From Gemmatimonadota bacterium (GTDB lineage Bacteria; Gemmatimonadota; Gemmatimonadetes; Longimicrobiales; Gaopeijiaceae): DNA of 11,998 nt. Positions 1 to 5,861 of the stretch are shown in pieces (position 1 is the first letter of the stretch; the number at the start of each line of letters is the position of its first letter). Below the pieces are notes generated by a model. It was not told the DNA's origin and did not search any database. It saw only the letters and a program-made list of their open reading frames with translations. Position numbers and translations under genes: made by a program. The stretch spans positions 1-11,998 of the forward strand of contig JACQVC010000094.1 in the NCBI GenBank assembly GCA_016209995.1. The letters are read 5' to 3'.

Positions 1-12
1 GGCTTCGTTAGC

Positions 13-45
13 GCGTAGACGTTAAGCGCCATCCGCTCCGCAGAG
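13..45 (+). repeat. Left arm of inverted repeat flanking the PIN/RHH toxin-antitoxin module
   Basis: Bases 21-45 match the reverse complement of 820-844 at 23 of 25 positions; the mismatches are at 31 and 42. The core is GTTAAGCGCC (21-30), followed by TCCGCTCCGC (32-41). Farther out, GCGTA (13-17) and CGTT (6-9) also have counterparts at 847-851 and 852-855, with small indels between. GTTAAGC also fits the 3' consensus GTTRRRY of integron attC sites, and the right arm has the matching RYYYAAC. The arm could be a terminal inverted repeat of a small mobile element or half of an attC-like site. The repeat is seen directly; its role is inferred. Confidence 0.6.
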
Positions 46-90
46 TGAGATGGGCCTGAAGGAAGACACGATGGCGAGCGGATCGACTGC

Positions 91-357
91 CTACTTCTTC
101 CTCCGCTTGGGTGGTAACTCGTCACCCTTCATTGGGGGCTTGCCCCTGCCAGCGCGTGACAGGATTTGGCGTGCTTTCTTCAGGTCCGCACGTGCCGCGC
201 GCTCTGCGAAGTAGGCGTCAGTGCGTAGCGCTGAGAGCTTCTCGGCCACGGCGACGTTGATCAGCTGATTGACCGCGACGCCCTCTGCTTCGGCCAGCTT
301 CCGAGCCTCTTCGAGCAGGGATGGCTGAAGCCGAAGTGCGAAATTACTCTTTCTCAT
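91..357 (-). CDS. Ribbon-helix-helix antitoxin (HicB-family-like), partner of the PIN toxin
   Basis: This 88-residue protein opens with MRKSNFALRLQPSLLEEARK, the beta strand and first helix of a ribbon-helix-helix DNA-binding fold. The second helix follows at about residues 28-43 (NQLINVAVAEKLSAL). The C-terminal half (about 48-88) is charged and ends in a basic stretch; in such antitoxins this region binds and neutralises the toxin. The N-terminal pattern matches proteins commonly annotated as HicB-family antitoxins that pair with PIN toxins rather than HicA. Its ATG overlaps the toxin stop in an ATGA, so the two are very probably translated in a coupled way from one transcript, with the toxin first. 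It is expected to repress its own promoter at the palindromes in 797-814. Family assignment is confident; the exact antitoxin class name is less certain. Confidence 0.85.
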   Translation of the reverse strand: MRKSNFALRLQPSLLEEARKLAEAEGVAVNQLINVAVAEKLSALRTDAYFAERAARADLKKARQILSRAGRGKPPMKGDELPPKRRKK

Positions 358-782
358 GACTGTTTCCTCAACCGTGCGAGCGCCTCAGCGGGTGAAGCCA
401 CTTCCACCCCGAACTGACCGGCCCCGTCTGCAAAATGGCGCTGATTGAACGTTACCAGAAGATCCGCTCTTCCGTTAACCGCCGTTTCGAGCACCATGTC
501 ATCTTCTGGATCAGTCAGAATCGGCCGCCAGCGGAACGACAGGCGAACTGCCTCGCCCACCGCGACGAGTCCGTCGAGGATCCTCCCGACATCCTCGGCG
601 GACAAGTCGGCAGCCTCCAGATGTTCAGTGCGCGTCAGCACCGCTTCGTACTCGATCACAACCGGCACGGAGAGCAGCAGCTGGTACTGCTTGTCGAATG
701 CAGCAAGGACCAGTTGTCTCGAAGCGCCCTGGTCGCTTCTGAGCGCAGCGACCAAGACGTCGCAATCGAGCACCATGCGCAT
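354..782 (-). CDS. PIN-domain toxin (VapC-like ribonuclease), toxin of a type II toxin-antitoxin pair
   Basis: This 142-residue protein has the PIN-domain layout of the family annotated as 'putative toxin-antitoxin system toxin component, PIN family'. It starts with MRMVLDCDVLVAAL, which carries the first catalytic Asp (D6). An acidic pair follows in VIEYEAVLTR (E44, E46), then DPEDDMVLETA (D94/D95, E99), and the DLLVTFNQRHF motif near residue 107. In this family the acidic residues bind Mg2+ or Mn2+ and cleave RNA. The first ATG (782) is taken; an in-frame ATG two codons later is an alternative. The -10-like hexamer ends only five bases before the first ATG, so the mRNA may be leaderless, and no Shine-Dalgarno is visible. 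The RHH antitoxin overlaps its stop codon. The RNA target cannot be read from sequence. Confidence 0.88.
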   Translation of the reverse strand: MRMVLDCDVLVAALRSDQGASRQLVLAAFDKQYQLLLSVPVVIEYEAVLTRTEHLEAADLSAEDVGRILDGLVAVGEAVRLSFRWRPILTDPEDDMVLETAVNGRADLLVTFNQRHFADGAGQFGVEVASPAEALARLRKQS

Positions 783-787
783 GGACG

Positions 788-816
788 AATGTATGCTATT
801 GCCAGCAATATTGCAA
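788..816 (-). promoter_or_regulatory. Promoter and likely autoregulatory operator of the PIN/RHH module
   Basis: On the minus strand TTGCAA (816-811) and TACATT (793-788) are separated by exactly 17 bp, each matching 4 of 6 bases of the sigma-70-type -35 and -10 consensus. The spacer holds TATTGC-CA-GCAATA (797-810), a perfect 6-bp inverted repeat. It overlaps a second perfect palindrome, GCAATATTGC (805-814), so three copies of one half-site sit between and over the promoter boxes. Ribbon-helix-helix antitoxins typically bind short repeated half-sites at their own promoter, so this is the expected operator. The transcription start would fall at or next to the toxin ATG. Promoter and operator function are inferred. 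Confidence 0.55.
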
Positions 817-819
817 CGG

Positions 820-851
820 CTCGGCGGAGCGGACGGCGCTTAACATTACGC
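820..851 (-). repeat. Right arm of inverted repeat flanking the PIN/RHH module
   Basis: Reverse complement partner of the left arm: 820-844 pairs with 21-45 at 23 of 25 bases, and 847-851 pairs with 13-17 after a one-base length difference. It contains GGCGCTTAAC (835-844). The arm lies directly upstream of the toxin-antitoxin promoter, so the interval between the arms (46-819) holds the complete module and nothing else. Past the arm, CATTACGCAACGCC could be read as the spacer and second box of an attC left half, but no matching right half (GTTRRRY) is found in the next 150 bases. Confidence 0.6.
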
Positions 852-864
852 AACGCCATTTGTC

Positions 865-893
865 TTGATGCGCGCCCAGTCGAGAGGCATAAT
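865..893 (+). promoter_or_regulatory. Predicted sigma-70-type promoter for the amidohydrolase gene
   Basis: TTGATG (865-870) and CATAAT (888-893) are separated by 17 bp; the -10 matches 5 of 6 consensus bases and the -35 matches 4 of 6. It lies just outside the right repeat arm and points toward the amidohydrolase, giving a leader of about 175 bases to the GTG at 1075. The upstream TTG start possible for the amidohydrolase frame (865) coincides with this -35 box, which argues against that start. Confidence 0.45.
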
Positions 894-1031
894 TCGACAG
901 CTCATGGGCAACCTCCTGGCAACCCGCTGCGCAGGCGCATCCATCATGCCAAAACCGACCAGCCGTCGCTCGCCGTCGCCTTCGCAGTCCTCCCCTGGCT
1001 CGCTCAACCGGAGCGAAGCGAAGGTCAGCGT

Positions 1032-1070
1032 AGGGGAAGGGAGAGGGGTGAGAGGAGGAGAGGAGAGGGG
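1032..1070 (+). promoter_or_regulatory. Polypurine tract acting as ribosome-binding region of the amidohydrolase
   Basis: The stretch is all A and G except for one T at 1049. It holds several Shine-Dalgarno-like cores, among them AGGAGG at 1053-1058 and AGGAG at 1061-1065, nine bases before the GTG at 1075. A strong ribosome-binding region here supports GTG 1075 as the start. Translation of the preceding bases gives low-complexity Ser/Arg/Gly text that is not protein-like. The tract and the CGGAGCGAAGCGAAGG sequence just before it may also be a dispersed intergenic repeat. Confidence 0.45.
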
Positions 1071-1074
1071 TGGT

Positions 1075-2601
1075 GTGGGAGCTAACCTGACCCGCCGGGA
1101 GCTGCTCGCCGGGGCCGGAGCCGGCACCGCAGCCCTCTTTCTTAAGCAAAGCGCCCTCCAGGCTGGAGCGCCGTCGAGTATGGCTCCGGCCACGCAGGTC
1201 AGGACCGTCGTCTTCGCTCATACCACCGTAGCGAACCCCGACGCCGTTCAGAGCGACGTGGCGCTCGCCGTCGAAGGCGACAAGGTCGTGGCGATCGGCC
1301 CCACCGATCCGATCCTCGAGAGATATCCCCTGGCCGAGGTCTACGACGGACGTGGAAAGGCGCTTTTGCCGGGCCTCATCAACTGTCACGCCCATATGGG
1401 CGCTGTTCTCGAGCGCGGTTTCAACGAGGATTTCGGATTCCCCAACCGCGCGGGCCTGGCGATCTCGCCCGGCAGTCTCCTTCAGGGGGAGGAGGCCACG
1501 CTCATGGTCCAGGTCGCCGCGTTGGAGGCCATACGCACCGGCACCACCACGATCGTGGAGAATACCGGGAACATCCAACGCCACGCGGCAGCGTTGGCGG
1601 AGACGGGGCTGCGCTGTGTGTTCGCGGAGTCCGTCCGCGATAGCGAGAACGTGCGGGGCCCGATGTCGCCGGCGGGGCTCGCCGCGAGTGAAGCTCCCAG
1701 GTTCTCAGCCAGGCTGCGAGACGAGGGCCTGCAGCGCATCAATGACTTGTTCACCACCTGGCACGGCGCGAAACAGGGACGCGTCAGCGTGTTCCCAGCA
1801 GCGGCGCTGACCGAAACCTCCTCGCCCGAGCTGCTGCAGGGCGTCCACGCCTTCGCCGAGACCCACGCTGTCGGATACACGATCCATTTGAATCAGAGCC
1901 GCCCCGAGTTCGAGTTCATGGTAAAGCACCATGGCGTTCGTCCGGCGGCTTATCTCGATCGGCACGGCTTCCTCGGTCCCCGGCTGTTCGCGGCGCACGC
2001 CCGCTACGTCAACGAGTACGAGATCGCGTTGCTGGGTAGGTCCGGCACCATCATCTCGCACCAGGCCGCGATGGCGGGGAACCGAGGGGTCAGCCCGCCG
2101 ATCCCGGCCCTGCGAGCGGCGGGCTGCCCCATCGCTCTCGGCACCGACAACAATACCAACGACGTCTTCGAGGTGATGCGAATCGCCCTGGTGACGGAAC
2201 GGATCTGGCGCAATCGCGACGGGGATGAGGTCCCCGGTCTCCAGCCTCAGCCGGAAGACGTCCTGGCGGACGCTACGCAAGGCGGTGCGCGGGCGGTGCA
2301 GCAGGAAGACCTCCTCGGCACGCTCGCAGTCGGGAAGAAGGCAGACCTCCTCGTCGTGGACACCCAGCGGGCCCACCTCGTGCCGGCGGGGCGCATCGTG
2401 TCCGCGTTGATTCACAGCGGTCACCCGGACGACATCGAGTCCGTCATGGTGGACGGACAGTTCATCATGCGCGACCGCAAGATCCTCACCATGGACGAGG
2501 ACAGCATCATCAAAGAAGCCGACGCGGTTGGCCGGAGGATCTGGAGCAGGGTGTTGGAGGCGGGGCCTATTACAGTGCCGCGGCTTCCGCGCCAACCCTG
2601 A
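1075..2601 (+). CDS. Tat-exported amidohydrolase of the ATZ/TRZ (MtaD-like deaminase) type with altered HxxE motif
   Basis: Starting at GTG 1075, this 508-residue protein begins with a twin-arginine signal (NLTRRELLAGAGAG, RR at 7-8), followed by a hydrophobic stretch to about residue 24, so it is probably exported folded. The rest is a metal-dependent amidohydrolase. PGLINCHAHMGAVLERG gives the HxH pair (H105, H107), TIHLNQ gives H271, LFAAHARY gives H308, and ALGTDNN gives the metal Asp (D358). The C-terminal GTLAVGKKADLLVVD is typical of the small beta domain. The order matches ATZ/TRZ-type hydrolases such as methylthioadenosine/S-adenosylhomocysteine deaminase. In those enzymes the third motif is HxxE; here it is HLNQ, with Q274 replacing the Glu that usually handles protons and contacts the substrate. 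The substrate is unknown. A longer reading frame extends upstream to 865, but that part is low-complexity and overlaps the promoter; the Tat motif and Shine-Dalgarno favour 1075. Confidence 0.85.
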   Translation: MGANLTRRELLAGAGAGTAALFLKQSALQAGAPSSMAPATQVRTVVFAHTTVANPDAVQSDVALAVEGDKVVAIGPTDPILERYPLAEVYDGRGKALLPGLINCHAHMGAVLERGFNEDFGFPNRAGLAISPGSLLQGEEATLMVQVAALEAIRTGTTTIVENTGNIQRHAAALAETGLRCVFAESVRDSENVRGPMSPAGLAASEAPRFSARLRDEGLQRINDLFTTWHGAKQGRVSVFPAAALTETSSPELLQGVHAFAETHAVGYTIHLNQSRPEFEFMVKHHGVRPAAYLDRHGFLGPRLFAAHARYVNEYEIALLGRSGTIISHQAAMAGNRGVSPPIPALRAAGCPIALGTDNNTNDVFEVMRIALVTERIWRNRDGDEVPGLQPQPEDVLADATQGGARAVQQEDLLGTLAVGKKADLLVVDTQRAHLVPAGRIVSALIHSGHPDDIESVMVDGQFIMRDRKILTMDEDSIIKEADAVGRRIWSRVLEAGPITVPRLPRQP

Positions 2602-2615
2602 CAACGACTCTTCCC

Positions 2616-2633
2616 GGTACACCGCGGTCTACC
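2616..2633. repeat. Imperfect 18-bp palindrome after the amidohydrolase gene
   Basis: GGTA-c-ACCGCGGT-c-TACC reads the same on both strands except for one mismatched pair (2620/2629). It lies 15 bases after the amidohydrolase stop. CCGGTA (2614-2619) also pairs with TACCGG (2646-2651) over a 26-base loop. There is no T-run, so it is not a convincing intrinsic terminator; a protein-binding site or RNA hairpin is possible. The rest of 2602-2798 shows nothing I can name. Confidence 0.3.
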
Positions 2634-2798
2634 CCCCGGACTCTCTACCGGTGACAACGAGCTCGGCTGGCGTCAGTCACGTGGTAAACTCCTGGCGCGC
2701 TACGTGCTGCGAATGCTCAAGGCGTATGCGAAGCCCGCGACGGACCGGCTCGAGATGAGTGGAGCGCAGCCCTTGCTCACGACGAACTCATTCCTCTC

Positions 2799-3227
2799 GT
2801 GATCCAGCGTTCCAAGCTCCAGGTCGTGCTAGCCTTCGTCGAGCGCATCAATGCTCACGACCTGAAGGGCATGCTGGCGTTGATCACTCCGGATCATCGG
2901 CTCCTCGATGCCCTCGGCGAATCGGTCCGAGGTCTGCAGAACGTGCGGAGGGCGTGGAAAGGCTATTTCGCGATGGTTCCTGACTACGAAATCGTGCCCG
3001 ACGAGGTCATTGCCGAAGGTCACACCGTGGCCTTGTTCGGAAAAGCTCACGGCACATTCTGCTCCAACGGTGAGCTCCGACCTGAGGATCGCTGGGAGAT
3101 TCCGTTTGCGGCACGGGCTCTCGTTCGGGGCCAGCGCGTTGCCACCTGGCAGATTTACTGCGATAACGCTCCGATACGCAGAATCATCAGAGCGAGGTCC
3201 GGAGTTCAGGCCGGGGAGTTCCAGTGA
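2799..3227 (+). CDS. SnoaL-like / NTF2-fold protein
   Basis: This 142-residue protein has the pattern of the SnoaL-like NTF2 superfamily. An N-terminal helix carries VERINAHDLKGMLALITPDH, then the conserved GLQNVRRAWKGYFAMVPDYE segment, then strands including VIAEGHTVALFGKAHGTF and RVATWQIYCD. The fold makes a conical pocket used for isomerase, cyclase, hydrolase or pure binding roles, so no reaction can be assigned. No signal peptide is visible, so it is probably cytoplasmic, unlike both neighbours. The start is GTG (2799) without a clear Shine-Dalgarno; no other usual start codon lies upstream in frame for at least 90 bases. It sits 197 bases after the amidohydrolase on the same strand and may share its transcript. 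Family call is good, function unknown. Confidence 0.75.
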   Translation: MIQRSKLQVVLAFVERINAHDLKGMLALITPDHRLLDALGESVRGLQNVRRAWKGYFAMVPDYEIVPDEVIAEGHTVALFGKAHGTFCSNGELRPEDRWEIPFAARALVRGQRVATWQIYCDNAPIRRIIRARSGVQAGEFQ

Positions 3228-3425
3228 CGCGGGCTATGGCTTCTGTGTGCAGCGTCCAAACTCCGGATCTCGGTGTCAGGATGCTCCGCGAACGCACCGT
3301 GCTTCAACTCACTGCTGGAGTACCCGAGACTCATCGTCTTCGAACCGTGGTTTCCAAAGGTCTCGTACCCCAACTTGGTTGGCGGCAGCGTGGACCGTCC
3401 GCGTCACTGACATGAAGGAGGCAGC

Positions 3426-4568
3426 ATGGGAATGGAACGCAGCGGCCCGGTTCTCACCCTCGTTGCGCTCGTGGCGTTGTCGGCTTGCGGCGGCGAGGGT
3501 TCAGCCCCGGCCGGCGGAGCGAGCGGGACGCTCACGAAGGGCGGTGACGACCGGAGCGGCCCGTACGAGGTCGTAGAGGGCTGGTGGAAGCCGGCGCCGG
3601 ACCACACCGCTGGGTGGACCTGGGGGTCGGTGTCGGGCGTCGCGGCGGACAGTCCGGACCGGATCATCGTGGCGGTCTGGGGAGATCAGAACGCGGAAGG
3701 GCAGGAGAGACCCGGCAGCACGAATTATCTCGTGGTCGTCAATCGCAACGGTGACATCATCGAGAATTGGTCGCAGTGGGACTCGATCTTCAACCGACCC
3801 CACCAGGTCTACATCAGTCCCTATGATCCGGAGCGCCACGTCTGGATCGTCGAGCGCGGCGGCAACGGGGTGCACGAGCAGATCCTCGAGTTCAGCAACG
3901 ACGGAAGCAAGTTGGTGATGCGGCTGAGAGACCCGCAACCTGTGATGAGCGAAGAAGAGACACGGGCGAACCAGAACCCAGGACCGCTCGACTTTGGCCA
4001 GCCGGCGGTGATGGCCTTTCTTCCGGACGGCCACTTCCTGCTCGGCGACGGTTACCAGAACGGCCGCATCGCTAAATACACGACGGACGGCGAGTTCGTG
4101 ACGCAGTTCGGTTCAGTCGGCATGGGCCCCGGGCAATTCGACCTCGTCCACGGCGCCGCCGTCGACGGCAGTGGCCGCATCTACGTGTCTGACCGGATGA
4201 ACCATCGCATCCAGGTGTTCAGCGAAAATGGTGAGTACATCGAGGAGTGGCCGAACATCTACGATCCCGTCGGCATCTTCATCGACGAGAACGAGATGCT
4301 GTGGGTGCTGGATGCGACCTTGAATCGGATGCTCAAGTACAGCCGGGAAGGCGAGCTTCTGGATTACTGGGGTGCCTACGGCGAGGTTTCGTCACTGGGA
4401 AGGCGCGGCTGGCCGGGTGGCATGTCCCTCCCGCACCAGATGGATATAGACGAGGAGGGTAACCTCTACGTTGCCGAGTTCGGGGGCCCGTGGTTGGACA
4501 AGTTCGTGCCGAAGCGCGGCGCGGACCCCGCCCGGCTGGTCGGGAGGCGCCTGATCGGCACGAACTAG
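3426..4568 (+). CDS. NHL-repeat beta-propeller lipoprotein (peptidyl-amidating-lyase-like)
   Basis: This 380-residue protein starts with a lipoprotein signal: hydrophobic VLTLVALVALSAC, with lipobox LSAC and lipidated Cys at 21, followed by a Gly/Ser/Ala linker. The body is a six-bladed propeller built from NHL-type repeats: NRNGDIIENW (107-115), ERHVWIVERGGNGVHEQILEF (137-156), KYTTDGEFVTQFG (217-229), GRIYVSDRMNHRIQVFSENG (250-269), LWVLDATLNRMLKYSREGEL (292-311) and GNLYVAEFGG (345-354). The spaced repeats with Asp and His residues resemble the lyase domain of peptidylglycine amidating enzymes and bacterial 6-bladed propeller lipoproteins; catalysis is not established for the bacterial group. 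AAGGAGG (3415-3421) precedes the ATG by four bases; an in-frame ATG at 3432 is equally possible. It follows the SnoaL gene by 198 bases. It is likely anchored on the periplasmic side or outer membrane. Confidence 0.85.
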   Translation: MGMERSGPVLTLVALVALSACGGEGSAPAGGASGTLTKGGDDRSGPYEVVEGWWKPAPDHTAGWTWGSVSGVAADSPDRIIVAVWGDQNAEGQERPGSTNYLVVVNRNGDIIENWSQWDSIFNRPHQVYISPYDPERHVWIVERGGNGVHEQILEFSNDGSKLVMRLRDPQPVMSEEETRANQNPGPLDFGQPAVMAFLPDGHFLLGDGYQNGRIAKYTTDGEFVTQFGSVGMGPGQFDLVHGAAVDGSGRIYVSDRMNHRIQVFSENGEYIEEWPNIYDPVGIFIDENEMLWVLDATLNRMLKYSREGELLDYWGAYGEVSSLGRRGWPGGMSLPHQMDIDEEGNLYVAEFGGPWLDKFVPKRGADPARLVGRRLIGTN

Positions 4569-4802
4569 CACGGGCCGAGAGCGCCAGCAGCGGGGGCCTC
4601 AATCTTGGCCTCAGATTCCTCGAGCACATGCGGTGCTAGCGGCGCTGCATGCGTGTCGGTTGTGACAGCCGGGAACGCAGCGCAAAGAGTCGGCGGCTCT
4701 TGCTAACCGCGCAGGTGAACGTTTCGTGAACCGCGTCCCGCGTACATGCGTTCGCGTCAGGCTGATGCCTCGCCAGCCGGCCGGACGGGAGGGCTCCTCG
4801 TG

Positions 4803-5234
4803 ATGGCCAAGCGCGTCGTTCGTACGGTACTCGCTGTCGTGGCCGGCATTGTTTTCATCTCCGCGGTCGTGGAAGGTCTCGAATTCGCCCTCGTCACCCT
4901 GATCAACGGTGAGCCCACGACGAACCCGGACGTGTATTACGGCATCCGTAATCGGGGTTGGTTCCTTGCAACGAAGCTGGTTTACAACAGTCTGGCCGCT
5001 ATCGGCGGCGGCTTTCTAGCCGCTGCGGTTGCCGGCTACGCGCAGTTGAAGCACGGTCTTGCCGTGGCCGTAGCCCAGACACTCGCTTTTCTGTGGGGGC
5101 TCACACAGCCGGCCGTCAGCCGCCGGACACCTGGGTGGATGTGGGCGTGTCTGATTGTGCTCACGTTTGCGGGGATCGTTCTCGGAGCCCGTATGCGAGC
5201 GACGCACCGTAGCGTGTCTGTCAGCCATACCTAG
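4803..5234 (+). CDS. Small membrane protein with four predicted transmembrane helices
   Basis: From ATG 4803 the protein has 143 residues and four hydrophobic segments at roughly 5-34, 55-80, 83-101 and 110-130, with basic residues at both ends. Between helices 1 and 2 lies a polar loop, NGEPTTNPDVYYGIRNRGW. I do not recognise a named family; short four-helix proteins of this kind are usually annotated as hypothetical. The frame is open from an ATG at 4746, but those 19 residues are polar and unlike a membrane protein start, whereas GGGAGGG (4785-4791) is well placed for 4803. In the 234-base gap before it, a bulged hairpin lies at 4682-4703 (GCAA-GAG-C pairing with GCTCTTGC) without a T-run; otherwise I see nothing clear. 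Confidence 0.65.
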   Translation: MAKRVVRTVLAVVAGIVFISAVVEGLEFALVTLINGEPTTNPDVYYGIRNRGWFLATKLVYNSLAAIGGGFLAAAVAGYAQLKHGLAVAVAQTLAFLWGLTQPAVSRRTPGWMWACLIVLTFAGIVLGARMRATHRSVSVSHT

Positions 5235-5363
5235 TTCTTCGCATCGGGCAGCGGCTAGCTTCTAAAGGGCGGAGCTTCAGGGGCCACGATGGTCGCTCCT
5301 AATCGAGCTCTTGCAGCGTCCAACACCTTCGCTTTCGTCATCCCCTGTCGGAAGGCACCACCA

Positions 5364-5861
5364 GTGAACAAGGTCAAGCCAGTACCCGATGGCGTAGCAG
5401 TTGTCATACCGAGACTGGTGTGCCGCGACCCCGTGGCCGAGATCGATTTCATCACTCAGGCGCTGGGAGCGGAGGAACGCGTGCGCCGGCCGGGGCCGGA
5501 TGGGACCGTCGCGCATGCGTTGCTGACGCTTGGGCCGGCGATGATCATGATCGAAGGAGAGTGGCCGACCATCACGAATCGTGCTCCCCGGCCGGACGGC
5601 AGCTCGCCGGTAGTGTTGCACGTATACGTCGAGGATGTGGACAAGGTCGTCGAGCGCGCGGTGGCCCTCGGGGCCAAGGTTCTGATCCCCCTAGCGAACC
5701 AGTTCTGGGGCGACCGCACGGCGTGGGTCATGGATCCATCCGGGCACGTATGGACCATCGCGACGCGTATCGAGGAGACGACGGAGGAAGAGAGGCAGGC
5801 GCGTCTGGCGCGCATCTACGCGGCCCCTAGCGAACCCTCACGACAGAACCGAGATACCTGA
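5364..5861 (+). CDS. VOC-superfamily (PhnB-like glyoxalase/bleomycin-resistance fold) protein
   Basis: From GTG 5364 this gives 165 residues. The N-terminal NKVKPVPDGVAVVIPRLVCR and the FITQALGAEE segment are the usual opening of PhnB-like VOC proteins. VVLHVYVEDVDKVVERAVALGAKVL (83-107) is the middle strand-helix-strand, and FWGDRTAWVMDPSGHVWTIA (114-133) is the conserved C-terminal signature. A charged tail (EETTEEERQARLARIY) follows. VOC proteins bind a metal or small molecules; this subgroup has no proven substrate. GGAAGG (5350-5355) lies eight bases before the GTG. The open frame to 5289 adds 25 residues without family similarity. The stop overlaps the start of the DUF2461 gene by one base (TGATG), so the two are probably co-translated. 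Confidence 0.82.
   Translation: MNKVKPVPDGVAVVIPRLVCRDPVAEIDFITQALGAEERVRRPGPDGTVAHALLTLGPAMIMIEGEWPTITNRAPRPDGSSPVVLHVYVEDVDKVVERAVALGAKVLIPLANQFWGDRTAWVMDPSGHVWTIATRIEETTEEERQARLARIYAAPSEPSRQNRDT

Noticed and set aside
838..960. A full integron attC site at the right repeat arm
   Set aside because: The left half fits (GCTTAAC, five-base spacer, then GCAACGCC), but no GTTRRRY right half with a matching inner box follows within reach, and there is no integrase in the window.
865..1074. N-terminal 70-residue extension of the amidohydrolase
   Set aside because: It covers the promoter and a purine tract, reads as low-complexity sequence, and would bury the Tat signal.
435..1085. A 216-codon plus-strand open frame over the first toxin-antitoxin module
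   Set aside because: It runs antisense to the PIN toxin, across the repeat arm and the purine tract. The translation is low complexity at the end and matches nothing recognisable.
1705..2622. A 305-codon minus-strand open frame
   Set aside because: It lies entirely opposite the amidohydrolase, which has intact metal-ligand motifs; the minus-strand translation shows no family pattern.
3224..3415. A 63-codon frame starting in a GTGA overlap with the SnoaL gene stop
   Set aside because: The overlap is suggestive, but third-position GC is only about 54 percent, lower than in neighbouring genes, and the peptide has no recognisable pattern, signal or helix. A chance frame is more likely; ribosome profiling would decide.
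4623..4637. Hairpin AGCAC-atgcg-GTGCT after the propeller lipoprotein gene as a terminator
   Set aside because: The stem is only five base pairs and no T-run follows; such stems are expected by chance in GC-rich DNA.
5289..5363. Upstream ATG-type extension of the VOC protein
   Set aside because: The 25 extra residues do not resemble the family, whose members begin close to NKVKPVPDG; the GGAAGG at 5350-5355 fits GTG 5364.
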